Origin: Flavisolibacter ginsengisoli DSM 18119
Lineage (GTDB): Bacteria > Bacteroidota > Bacteroidia > Chitinophagales > Chitinophagaceae
DNA length: 64,000 nt
Direction: 5' to 3'
Assembly: GCF_900129295.1 (NCBI RefSeq)
Contig: NZ_FQUU01000001.1
Coordinates: 248,001-312,000 of the forward strand
This document shows positions 57,353 through 64,000 of this stretch, piece after piece. Positions within the stretch are counted from its first letter, which is position 1, and each line of letters starts with the position of its first letter. The notes under the pieces were generated by a model. That model was not told the origin of the DNA, made no database searches, and worked only from the letters and a program-made list of their open reading frames with translations. Both the position numbers and the translations under genes were made by a program.

Positions 57353-57841
57353 TTACCACACCAGTTGGTGTGTTTGTTTGATAACGCCCATCACAAAAAC
57401 GCTTTGCACATTACCAATGTTCTCGATCTGGCTTAGTCGGTTCACGTGAAAGTCATAATAAGCGTCCATATTTTCTGCCACCACTTTCAACATAAAGTCA
57501 AACTCGCCGGAGATAGTAAGGCATTCTATAACTTCATTCATCTCCTGTATTGATTTTATGAATTTATTTCCAGCCATCTTGCTGTGCTGCCTCAGGGAAA
57601 TATAGCAGATTACCATCAGTCCCTTCTTTACTTTGGCACCATCTAAAAGTGTTACGTATTGCCTGATCACTCCGCGCTCCTCCATTCGCCGGATCCTTTC
57701 ATGAACAGGCGTTGTGCTGAGGTGCACTTTCTCTGCAATTTCCTTGATGGTGATACGGGCGTTGTGTTGCAATAGCTGCAGTATCTCCAGGTCGGTTTTA
57801 TCCAGTGTAGTTGATTCTTCTTTTGAGGAGCGTTTTGGCAT
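57353..57841 (-). CDS. Lrp/AsnC-family transcriptional regulator
   Basis: A 162-residue regulator read from the ATG at 57841 (MPKRSSKEES); the upstream in-frame extension has no family sequence. The N-terminal helix-turn-helix is LDKTDLEILQLLQHNARITIKEIAEKVHLSTTPVHERIRRMEERGVI (about 13-59). The C-terminal RAM/AsnC effector domain has the typical GEFDFMLKVVAENMDAYYDF and FVMGVIKQT. It is divergent from ahcY with 116 bases between the starts, so control of methionine/SAM-cycle or amino-acid genes is plausible; this is inferred only from position. Confidence 0.9.
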   Translation of the reverse strand: MPKRSSKEESTTLDKTDLEILQLLQHNARITIKEIAEKVHLSTTPVHERIRRMEERGVIRQYVTLLDGAKVKKGLMVICYISLRQHSKMAGNKFIKSIQEMNEVIECLTISGEFDFMLKVVAENMDAYYDFHVNRLSQIENIGNVQSVFVMGVIKQTHQLVW

Positions 57842-57931
57842 GCTTGAAAAGGCGTTTATCCTACAAAACTGTCCAATTCTATTCTTTTTTCCCAATTATT
57901 TTAATTGTGAAAGAATTTTATTCTATCTGTT

Positions 57932-57939
57932 TACCTTTG
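57932..57939 (+). promoter_or_regulatory. ahcY promoter, -10 element
   Basis: TACCTTTG matches TAnnTTTG exactly, 18 bases before the ahcY ATG, with a TTG at 57905-57907 in roughly the -33 position. The predicted leader is only about a dozen bases, leaving no room for an SAH riboswitch. Confidence 0.65.
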
Positions 57940-57957
57940 GCAACTTAAATAAAGCAT

Positions 57958-59286
57958 ATGTCTACGATAGCAAAATCAAACATTAATTTCTCCCTTCCCA
58001 ACAAGGTGAAGGATATGGGTCTTGCAGACTGGGGTCGCAAGGAAATCAGGCTTGCAGAAGCTGAAATGCCTGGACTGATGGCCATCCGTGAGGAATACGG
58101 CCCATCACAGCCATTAAAGGGCGCCCGCATAGCAGGTTGCCTGCATATGACCATACAGACAGCTGTGTTGATAGAAACACTGGTTGCATTGGGTGCAGAA
58201 GTGAAGTGGAGTTCCTGTAATATCTTCTCTACGCAGGATCATGCCGCTGCAGCCATCGCCGCTGCTGGTATTGGTGTATTTGCATGGAAAGGACAAAGCA
58301 TTGAAGAAGCTGACTGGTGCATCGAGCAGACACTGTTCTTTGGTGCTGCCGACCGTCCGCTGAACATGATCCTTGATGATGGTGGCGACCTCACTAACAT
58401 GGTGCTGGATAAATATCCTGAGTTGATACAGCATATAAAAGGTATCTCTGAAGAAACTACTACCGGTGTTCACCGTTTATATGAAAGAATGGCCAAAGGC
58501 ACATTGCCTGTTCCGGCTATTAATGTTAATGATTCTGTTACCAAGTCGAAGTTCGATAATAAATACGGTTGTAAGGAATCACTTGTTGATGCTATCCGCC
58601 GCGCAACTGATGTAATGATGGCAGGCAAGGTTGCTGTTGTAGGTTCTTACGGTGATGTAGGTAAAGGTTCTGCTGCATCCCTGAAGGGTGCCGGCTGCCG
58701 TGTTATCGTTACCGAGATTGATCCTATCTGTGCCCTGCAGGCAGCTATGGACGGATTTGAAGTAAAGAAAATGATCAATGCCGTTAAAGAAGCTGACATC
58801 ATCGTTACCGCTTCCGGTTGCCGCGACCTGATCACAGGTGAGCATTTCAAACTGATGAAGGACAAAGCCATTGTTTGTAATATTGGTCACTTTGATATCG
58901 AGATAGATGTTGCCTGGTTAAATGAAAATTATGGTCATACCAAAGACACCGTTAAGCCACAGGTAGATATTTATAATATAGATGGAAAAGATATCATCTT
59001 GTTAGCTGAAGGCCGCCTGGTGAACCTTGGTTGTGCTACAGGCCACCCAAGCTTTGTGATGAGTAATTCTTTCTCTAACCAAACCCTCGCCCAGATAGAG
59101 CTCTGGACAAACGGGGATGCCTATGAGAACAAGGTATATGTGCTTCCAAAACATTTGGATGAGAAGGTTGCCCGTTTGCACCTGGCCAAGATCGGTGTGG
59201 AACTGGATGAACTTACACCTGCACAGGCTGAATACTTAGGAATACCTCAGAATGGTCCATTTAAACCGGAACATTACAGGTACTAA
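57958..59286 (+). CDS. ahcY: Adenosylhomocysteinase
   Basis: A 442-residue NAD-dependent S-adenosylhomocysteine hydrolase, cleaving SAH to homocysteine and adenosine in the activated methyl cycle. The NAD-binding Rossmann fingerprint is GSYGDVGKG (229-237). Substrate-domain segments [16 protein letters not shown] and [13 protein letters not shown], the [16 protein letters not shown] segment and the C-terminal KLHxxKxGVxLDxLTxxQAxYL...FKPEHYRY signature are all present. The start is clear. The downstream terminator suggests a monocistronic transcript. Confidence 0.98.
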   Translation: MSTIAKSNINFSLPNKVKDMGLADWGRKEIRLAEAEMPGLMAIREEYGPSQPLKGARIAGCLHMTIQTAVLIETLVALGAEVKWSSCNIFSTQDHAAAAIAAAGIGVFAWKGQSIEEADWCIEQTLFFGAADRPLNMILDDGGDLTNMVLDKYPELIQHIKGISEETTTGVHRLYERMAKGTLPVPAINVNDSVTKSKFDNKYGCKESLVDAIRRATDVMMAGKVAVVGSYGDVGKGSAASLKGAGCRVIVTEIDPICALQAAMDGFEVKKMINAVKEADIIVTASGCRDLITGEHFKLMKDKAIVCNIGHFDIEIDVAWLNENYGHTKDTVKPQVDIYNIDGKDIILLAEGRLVNLGCATGHPSFVMSNSFSNQTLAQIELWTNGDAYENKVYVLPKHLDEKVARLHLAKIGVELDELTPAQAEYLGIPQNGPFKPEHYRY

Positions 59287-59318
59287 GAAATAAGTCAAAA
59301 ATCAAAAGTAAAAAGTAA

Positions 59319-59345
59319 AAACCCTTGCGAGTGCAGGGGTTTTTA
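59319..59345 (+). terminator. ahcY terminator
   Basis: The stem ACCCTTGC / GCAGGGGT (one G-T pair) with a GAGT loop is followed by TTTTAT. It lies 34 bases after the ahcY stop. Confidence 0.8.
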
Positions 59346-59493
59346 TATTTTGGAATTCCTGGGAATTAAATCTTAATGGACTATAGACTGTTTCCATTAA
59401 ACAGAATTTGCAATTATTCTAGTAAAATTATCATGCTCACTATGCAGGCCCAATGGATTGTTTTATTGATCCATATGTTTTATAATTGCAGGA

Positions 59494-60078
59494 ATGAAAA
59501 CTATTCTTGCCGCCTGTTTACTTTTCCTGTTACCTCTCTTTGCATTTTGTCAAAACTATTCCAAGGGCTCAAAGGTTGAGATCAAGTGGGGCTCCGGCTG
59601 GTATAAGGGGAGCGTAATTGATACTAAGAGTAATCAATATAAGGTGAGCTACGATGGTTACAGTTCCTCCTGGGATGAATGGGTAAAGGCTGACCGGTTG
59701 AGAACACCCGGCGCTGTGGCAAAGCCTGCGACACCTGTGAAGGCTGCCACCTTAAGCGAACCGGTGGATCTGCCCGTAGCAAAATACCATGCCTTTCAAA
59801 GCAACGGCGCTGGCTTTTCCTATCAATATACCTTGATACTGAATAGTACCACCTCCTATAGCATTAACAAACATGCAGGAGATTATAATTACAACCGGTC
59901 GACAGGGGTAATTAATTTTACCAGCGGACCTATAAAAGGTTTTACAGGCATCTATCGTTTGAAGAATCCTAACAATCCAAAGGATCCTCCCACCATTGTT
60001 ATAGATTTTAACGGTAATGTACCAGTGCTGGGCCAAATCAATAAAAATTACATATACGCTTACCTGCAGAAAAAATAG
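59494..60078 (+). CDS. Secreted protein with a Tudor-knot/Agenet-like domain
   Basis: A 194-residue exported protein. The signal peptide is MKTILAACLLFLLPLFAFCQ. Residues about 22-70 (KGSKVEIKWGSGWYKGSVIDTK...VSYDGYSSSWDEWVKADRL) match the chromo-barrel/Tudor-knot pattern of a WxxGxxYxGxV core with a closing WDEWV strand. A Pro/Ala/Thr linker (75-95) leads to a beta-rich C-terminal domain (YSINKHAGDYNYNRSTGVINFTSG). The domain type is common in eukaryotic chromatin proteins and appears in scattered bacterial secreted proteins. The role is unknown. Confidence 0.75.
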   Translation: MKTILAACLLFLLPLFAFCQNYSKGSKVEIKWGSGWYKGSVIDTKSNQYKVSYDGYSSSWDEWVKADRLRTPGAVAKPATPVKAATLSEPVDLPVAKYHAFQSNGAGFSYQYTLILNSTTSYSINKHAGDYNYNRSTGVINFTSGPIKGFTGIYRLKNPNNPKDPPTIVIDFNGNVPVLGQINKNYIYAYLQKK

Positions 60079-60119
60079 CCGCTAACTAAAAGGCTTTTTA
60101 AAACTTATTATTAATTCTA

Positions 60120-60154
60120 TTACGGCTTTGAGGAAACACCAGCCGTAGTTTTTA
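60120..60154 (+). terminator. Terminator of the Tudor-knot gene
   Basis: TACGGCT (60121-60127) and AGCCGTA (60141-60147) pair around a 13-base loop, followed by GTTTTTATAG. It lies 42 bases after the stop codon. Confidence 0.6.
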
Positions 60155-60317
60155 TAGATTTTGCCATTGGAATGACTGTACTTAATGTCTTTATACTCAG
60201 TTAAGGCAAATTGTGTAACTCCAAAAATTGTGTTTACATTTTACCTGCATAGGCTGTTAATCACAAGCTATTATAGCTAAGCAACATTTTTTCAAATGAT
60301 TTCCCGGTTTGTATGCT

Positions 60318-60842
60318 TCAGATGGAATGTTCAGCAGCCATAGATTTAGATATAACCATAGCTGCAGCCGAAGCCAGCAATTGCACGCCTTCCATTTCTT
60401 CAGCCGAAGGTTGCTTATGATCGCGGTAATAGGTGCCAAATGTTCCCAATACCTTGTTACCTCCTGTTATAATAGGCATGCTCCATGCACCTACAAACCC
60501 TAAAGATGTAGGAAGATGACGAAGTTCAGCCCATTTATTATCCGCATAGAAGCTGGGTGTGATCACTACCTTACCCGTAGCAGCGGCAGCAGCGCAGGTG
60601 CCAACATTGGGATGGGGTTTGAGTCCGTCTATAGCCTGCAGGTAATCCTGTGGTAGCTTTGGTGAAGCACCATTTCTAAGCAGACCCTCTTCATCCAATA
60701 AAAGAATGGAAACAACTGCGTCATAACCTGCTGCTGTTTCTGCAGCGGAAGCCAGGAAACTCAATATGTCAACCTTACACACTCCATTATCAAACATCTT
60801 TAGAGCTTCATTATATGCAGATCTATAAATCGAAGAAAACAT
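60318..60842 (-). CDS. Stand-alone GAF-domain protein
   Basis: A 174-residue cytoplasmic single GAF domain. The family phrases are VSILLLDEEGLLRNGASPKLPQDYLQAIDGL (~44-74), VGTCAAAAATGKVVITPSFYADNKWAELRHLP (~80-111) and WSMPIITGGNKVLGTFGTYYRD (~119-140). These match the GAF module inside the multi-PAS kinase at 44857-48000 (LASPSLPPGYAEAINGTPIG, CWALPIIHSSGKVLGSFAIYHK), so both probably bind similar small ligands. It has no output domain and may act with another protein. Confidence 0.8.
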   Translation of the reverse strand: MFSSIYRSAYNEALKMFDNGVCKVDILSFLASAAETAAGYDAVVSILLLDEEGLLRNGASPKLPQDYLQAIDGLKPHPNVGTCAAAAATGKVVITPSFYADNKWAELRHLPTSLGFVGAWSMPIITGGNKVLGTFGTYYRDHKQPSAEEMEGVQLLASAAAMVISKSMAAEHSI

Positions 60843-61106
60843 ACAGTATAAATATAGGGAAAAAGATCGTTTTTAAATGAAAGGCATTTGCAAAGTAAGG
60901 ATGTACTCAACAGTGGTAAATTTCATAATAAAATTTCAACTGAATACCTTAGAACTCATATTGTTTGCTTTGCATAGCAAATACATTTTAAAACAATTCA
61001 TGTTTTTATTATACCAATTCATTCAAACTCCTGAGGCAGGAAAAAGGAGCATGTAATAGTTTCGTTGCAGTAACTAAAACGAATAGCAGCAGTCTTTAAT
61101 TCAAGG
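60843..61106. other. Non-coding leader region
   Basis: AT-rich sequence between the divergent GAF and lipoprotein genes. It holds a small imperfect hairpin near 61030 (CTCCT...AGGAG) and ends at an orphan rightward terminator. No ORF is credible here. It may encode a small RNA or an attenuator leader. Confidence 0.4.
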
Positions 61107-61136
61107 AAGCTCAACCCCGTAAGGTTGGGCTTTTCT
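61107..61136 (+). terminator. Orphan rightward terminator
   Basis: AAGCTCAACC (61107-61116) and GGTTGGGCTT (61123-61132) pair with one G-T and a 6-base loop, followed by a short T-run TTCT. No rightward gene precedes it; the lipoprotein gene starts 73 bases later. Confidence 0.65.
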
Positions 61137-61208
61137 ATAGAAATTATAAAGACAGTAACTATTCAAACTAAGTGTACAAAATTTCCTTACCACAAAAAGA
61201 ACACAATA

Positions 61209-62519
61209 ATGCAACGAAAATTAAACCTGTTTTTATCAGCTACCTTTCTTATATCACTTTGCTTACTGAATGCCTGTAAAAAGGAAAGCGCTGTAACACA
61301 ACCAACAGCTGAAACTGTAACCCCATTTCCTACAGCTATTGGAAGTCCGGTGGGCAATGCACAAACAAAAGAGATTGGAACAGCCGGTGGTTCAATTACC
61401 ACTCCTGATGGAAGGATTACCCTGGCCATACCTGCAGGTGCTTTAAGTTCCAGTACTTCCATTTCCATCCAGCCTATTGAAAACACTACGCCGTTGGGCA
61501 TTGGCTTTTCATATGATTTTCTTCCTAATGGACAACAGTTTGCAAAGCCCGTTATAGTTACCCTACATTATAACAATGAAGAACTGGCAGGCACAGCACC
61601 GGAACTCCTCGAATTTGGATATCAGAACAATCAAAATGTATGGAGGGGCGCTGGTAACCTTTTGGTAAATAAAACTGCACAAACAGTTTCAGCCTCTATT
61701 AAACATTTCAGCAGGTGGTCCTTTTACGCCACCTTCAAAATGACGCCCGAACAAAAAACCCTACTGGTTAATCAAACTGCATTACTACAGGTTATGAAGT
61801 TGCCTTACAGCGAAGATCCTGATCCGAATAATTTAGAGGAATTGTTGCACGTATTGGGACAACCACAATTACTTGCTGCAGATAAAGTAAGCAACTGGCT
61901 GGTTAATGGACAACAAAGCAGGCAGGCAAACAGTAACGGATGGCTGAGCGGAAGCAGCGCCAATGAAAAACAATATCATGCACCTGCAGATATACCTGCC
62001 AGCAACCCTGTAGCCGTGAGTGCCGACATCAATACAGGAAAAGGCAGCATTACAGTAGTGTCTCACATGAATGTGCAAAAGGAAGTATCCTTTGAATTTA
62101 GCTGTAATGGACAAAGCTTTAAAGATCTGGACGGTACCGTTACCGCATCCACATCAGCAGGTACCTTATACGTTTTTATGATGTCAAAAGTAATTACGGG
62201 GGATAAAATTCCCAGCCTGGTGTTGGAAATGGGTGAAGGATTTCATGGAAAAGGAAGTTATGCATTTGGAGAGAAAAACCTGGTAGCCTGTTCTGTCACT
62301 ACATACCCGTATGAATGGCATACAGAATATTATGAAGAAGATTCTGCAATGCCCAAATTTGGAAGTGGAACAGTCACTATTGATACCTGGGGAAATATTG
62401 GTGAACTGGTATCAGGAACTATTTCCGGCACCCTGCATTTCCAGAAAACAGTGCTAAATGTTACTGAGCACAAAACGGCTGCCCTCAATGCCAGGTTTTC
62501 TTATATCAGGAATGAATAG
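61209..62519 (+). CDS. ZU5-domain outer-surface lipoprotein
   Basis: A 436-residue lipoprotein read from the ATG at 61209; an in-frame start 84 bases upstream lies before the signal peptide and in the leader. The signal MQRKLNLFLSATFLISLCLLNAC ends in a lipobox with Cys23. A ZU5-like domain is seen at about 60-170 (GTAGGSITTPDGRITLAIPAGALSSSTSISIQP, FLPNGQQFAKPVIVTLHYN). The C-terminal half is beta-rich with no known family. Bacteroidota lipoproteins of this type are often surface exposed, but here no LES export signal was recognised. Confidence 0.8.
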   Translation: MQRKLNLFLSATFLISLCLLNACKKESAVTQPTAETVTPFPTAIGSPVGNAQTKEIGTAGGSITTPDGRITLAIPAGALSSSTSISIQPIENTTPLGIGFSYDFLPNGQQFAKPVIVTLHYNNEELAGTAPELLEFGYQNNQNVWRGAGNLLVNKTAQTVSASIKHFSRWSFYATFKMTPEQKTLLVNQTALLQVMKLPYSEDPDPNNLEELLHVLGQPQLLAADKVSNWLVNGQQSRQANSNGWLSGSSANEKQYHAPADIPASNPVAVSADINTGKGSITVVSHMNVQKEVSFEFSCNGQSFKDLDGTVTASTSAGTLYVFMMSKVITGDKIPSLVLEMGEGFHGKGSYAFGEKNLVACSVTTYPYEWHTEYYEEDSAMPKFGSGTVTIDTWGNIGELVSGTISGTLHFQKTVLNVTEHKTAALNARFSYIRNE

Positions 62520-62571
62520 CCAGGATAATTGCTTTACTCAAACTACGATCTGCATCTCTATTTACCTTACT

Positions 62572-62605
62572 AATATCCCGGGTTTCAACCTGGGATATTT
62601 TATTA
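62572..62605 (+). terminator. Terminator of the ZU5 lipoprotein gene
   Basis: AATATCCCGGGTT and AACCTGGGATATT pair along about 12 bp with one G-T and a tight loop, followed by TTATTA. It lies 52 bases after the stop. Confidence 0.75.
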
Positions 62606-62757
62606 TACTACAAATAACCCACACCACTAAGCCATACAATGTCATTCATTTGCCCATATTTTTTCAATAGTGCCTCCTACACTATCCGTTAAATGAAGCC
62701 TCCAAAATGTCCTAAATACGATTATCACTTGGCACCAACATTGCATTCCACATTCAT

Positions 62758-63252
62758 ATGTTTGATAAAAATCTACTGATTACCATAGGCGACCAATTAA
62801 AGGGCAAGGAACAATCGGTTGCCACTGCAGAAAGTGTTACAAGCGGCCTGCTACAATGCGCATTTAGTAATATACCAGATGCCTCAAATTTCTTCCAGGG
62901 AGGTATTACTGCTTACAATGTGGGCCAGAAATGCCGTCATCTCCTGGTAGAACCTCTGCATGCCATTGCAAATGACTCTGTTTCTGAAAAAGTGGCAAGG
63001 GACCTTGCGAGTAATGTTTGCAACCTCTTCACCAGCAACTATGGTATAGGCATAGTTGGTTATGCTGCTACCATGCCTGAAAAGAATATCAATTCACTAT
63101 TTGCTTATTATGCTATTGCCTTTGAAGGAGAGATCATCCATGCAGGGAAAATAACCACGGAGGCAAAAGAAGGGTTTCCTGCCCAACTTTATTTTACAGA
63201 AGAACTGCTAAGAGAGTTTTTAACCTGTCTTAAAGCAATCAAAATACTGTAA
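62758..63252 (+). CDS. CinA C-terminal-like nicotinamide-nucleotide amidohydrolase (PncC-like)
   Basis: A 164-residue single-domain CinA_C protein. The catalytic-serine region is VATAESVTSGLLQ (about 21-33), followed by FFQGGITAYNVGQKCRHLL (about 46-64), a typical GG..Y....K..LL segment. The third family motif, normally G(I/V)AGPGGG, is degenerate here (IVGYAATMPEKN). That raises a question about NMN deamidase activity. It lacks the N-terminal MoCF domain of full CinA. It stands alone. Confidence 0.8.
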   Translation: MFDKNLLITIGDQLKGKEQSVATAESVTSGLLQCAFSNIPDASNFFQGGITAYNVGQKCRHLLVEPLHAIANDSVSEKVARDLASNVCNLFTSNYGIGIVGYAATMPEKNINSLFAYYAIAFEGEIIHAGKITTEAKEGFPAQLYFTEELLREFLTCLKAIKIL

Positions 63253-63440
63253 AATGAGTTGACAAATAGATTGAGGAAAAATTATCAACTCAAAATGCCC
63301 AGGACATATGTAAACTTAGCTGCGCTGTGAAAAAAGACCAAGATCATTGAGTAAATAGCCGTTTGGTAGGGTGAAATATTTCTCAACCACCAAACAGCTT
63401 AAACAATATAGAACAACAATACTTCTTGTAACTATTGAAA

Positions 63441-64000
63441 TTAGTTGACCGGCCTACAGTCATTATTGTACACATCAAAAACACTGTTCAGGTAATTAGG
63501 GTCTTTTTTTATAGCTTTCCTGATCTGCCTATTACTGAGATCTATCATACTAACAGCCCGGGGACAATCGCTCACTGCTTTTTTAATATCCTTTTGTCCA
63601 GCCATAGCAGTCATAATACCATCATCCCCTTTCTGTGTATAATGGTCAGTTCTTACATACGATCGCGTTCTTGTAAAACCTCCTCTGTCTGTAGTGGTTG
63701 ATGAAACATTTGTATACTTTATATACACATTCAACTTTCCATGCACAATCCTTTTGATGTATTCATTTTTCAACCTACCATAAAACAGATCATTGTAGCG
63801 GTATCCTCTAATATCTGAAATTTTAAAATCCTGTTTGTCGATCGATATTTTATCCTTTGCCAATAAGCCGGACTGCCATTTTACCTTTTCACCATAAATC
63901 CTGGTGCCGTCATTTTTTTCAAGGTAATTTCTTTTATCTGTTTTGTCTTCCACCTTGTTACCAGCGTTGAAGGCTCCCATATGGATCTTGTTCACCGCTG
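63441..64000 (-). CDS. Partial uncharacterised protein (5' end beyond window)
   Basis: The reading frame is open to the right window edge; a GTG at 63995 is in frame but probably internal, because the sequence reads straight on. The visible 184 residues contain KVEDKTDKRNYLEKNDGTRIYGEKVKW, a Tyr- and Arg-rich middle (GRLKNEYIKRIVHGKLNVYIKY) and a helical C-terminus ending in CRPVN. The pattern (GTRIYGEKVKW, then ISIDKQDFKISDIRGYRYND) is typical of envelope proteins of unknown function in Bacteroidota. The N-terminal signal, if any, is outside the window. Confidence 0.6.
   Translation of the reverse strand, partial: AVNKIHMGAFNAGNKVEDKTDKRNYLEKNDGTRIYGEKVKWQSGLLAKDKISIDKQDFKISDIRGYRYNDLFYGRLKNEYIKRIVHGKLNVYIKYTNVSSTTTDRGGFTRTRSYVRTDHYTQKGDDGIMTAMAGQKDIKKAVSDCPRAVSMIDLSNRQIRKAIKKDPNYLNSVFDVYNNDCRPVN

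Noticed and set aside
57895-57958. SAH riboswitch in front of ahcY
   Set aside because: The exact -10 element leaves a leader of only about a dozen bases, too short for any SAH riboswitch.
59376-59579. 67-codon plus-strand ORF before the Tudor-knot gene
   Set aside because: It overlaps the signal peptide of the exported protein in another frame and has no family features.

Overview
The window looks like a chromosomal segment of a Bacteroidota bacterium, most likely of the Chitinophagaceae/Sphingobacteria type (inference). The clues are near-consensus TAnnTTTG -10 elements (upstream of ahcY, clpS, valS and tRNA-Val), weak Shine-Dalgarno sequences, a large TonB-receptor-type barrel protein, many lipoproteins and SIMPL/ZU5/GAF proteins, and MacB/FtsX permeases of about 800 residues ending in NPxKxLR(T/S)E. 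There are no rRNA genes, transposases, phage genes or CRISPR arrays.

Layout. 1-6.7 kb: the 3' part of a Kup potassium transporter with a tiny overlapping membrane ORF, a PNPOx-like stress protein, a DoxX-like membrane protein, then a three-gene sulfur operon (sulfide:quinone oxidoreductase-like flavoprotein, DsrC/TusE-like carrier, DsrE-like protein) and a START-domain protein. 6.7-8.8 kb: an accessory patch made of an unknown gene, a 345-bp tandem array of GIY-YIG nuclease units carrying tRNA fragments, the intact tRNA-Val(UAC), and two 81-bp pseudo-tRNA repeats. 8.8-16 kb: TonB-receptor-type barrel protein, small proteins, an ECF sigma/anti-sigma pair and two lipoproteins.

16-43 kb is the centrepiece: a leftward locus of about 24 kb encoding a membrane-fusion (HlyD) protein, an ABC ATPase, eight consecutive MacB/FtsX permeases, a second ATPase and a TolC protein. 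It is divergent from an NtrC-type response regulator and its histidine kinase, with two palindromes in the shared intergenic region. Six of the eight permeases alternate between two recognisable subclasses (B-A-B-A-B-A in transcription order), and the last two are A-like. This suggests duplication of a two-gene unit and heteromeric pairing. The natural reading is an envelope-stress or antimicrobial-responsive tripartite efflux system with interchangeable permeases (inference).

43-64 kb is mostly housekeeping and signalling: guanine deaminase, ClpS, an esterase, a large PAS/GAF histidine kinase with a NarL-type regulator, valyl-tRNA synthetase (with a palindrome straddling its -10 element), an SGNH hydrolase, a VOC protein, a gluzincin/propeller/barrel surface protein, SIMPL, an Lrp regulator divergent from adenosylhomocysteinase, a secreted Tudor-knot protein, a GAF protein, a ZU5 lipoprotein, a CinA-like amidohydrolase and a partial gene at the right edge.

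The two most interesting systems are the tRNA-Val/GIY-YIG repeat locus and the eight-permease array. All functional statements come from motif recognition by eye; no search was run.
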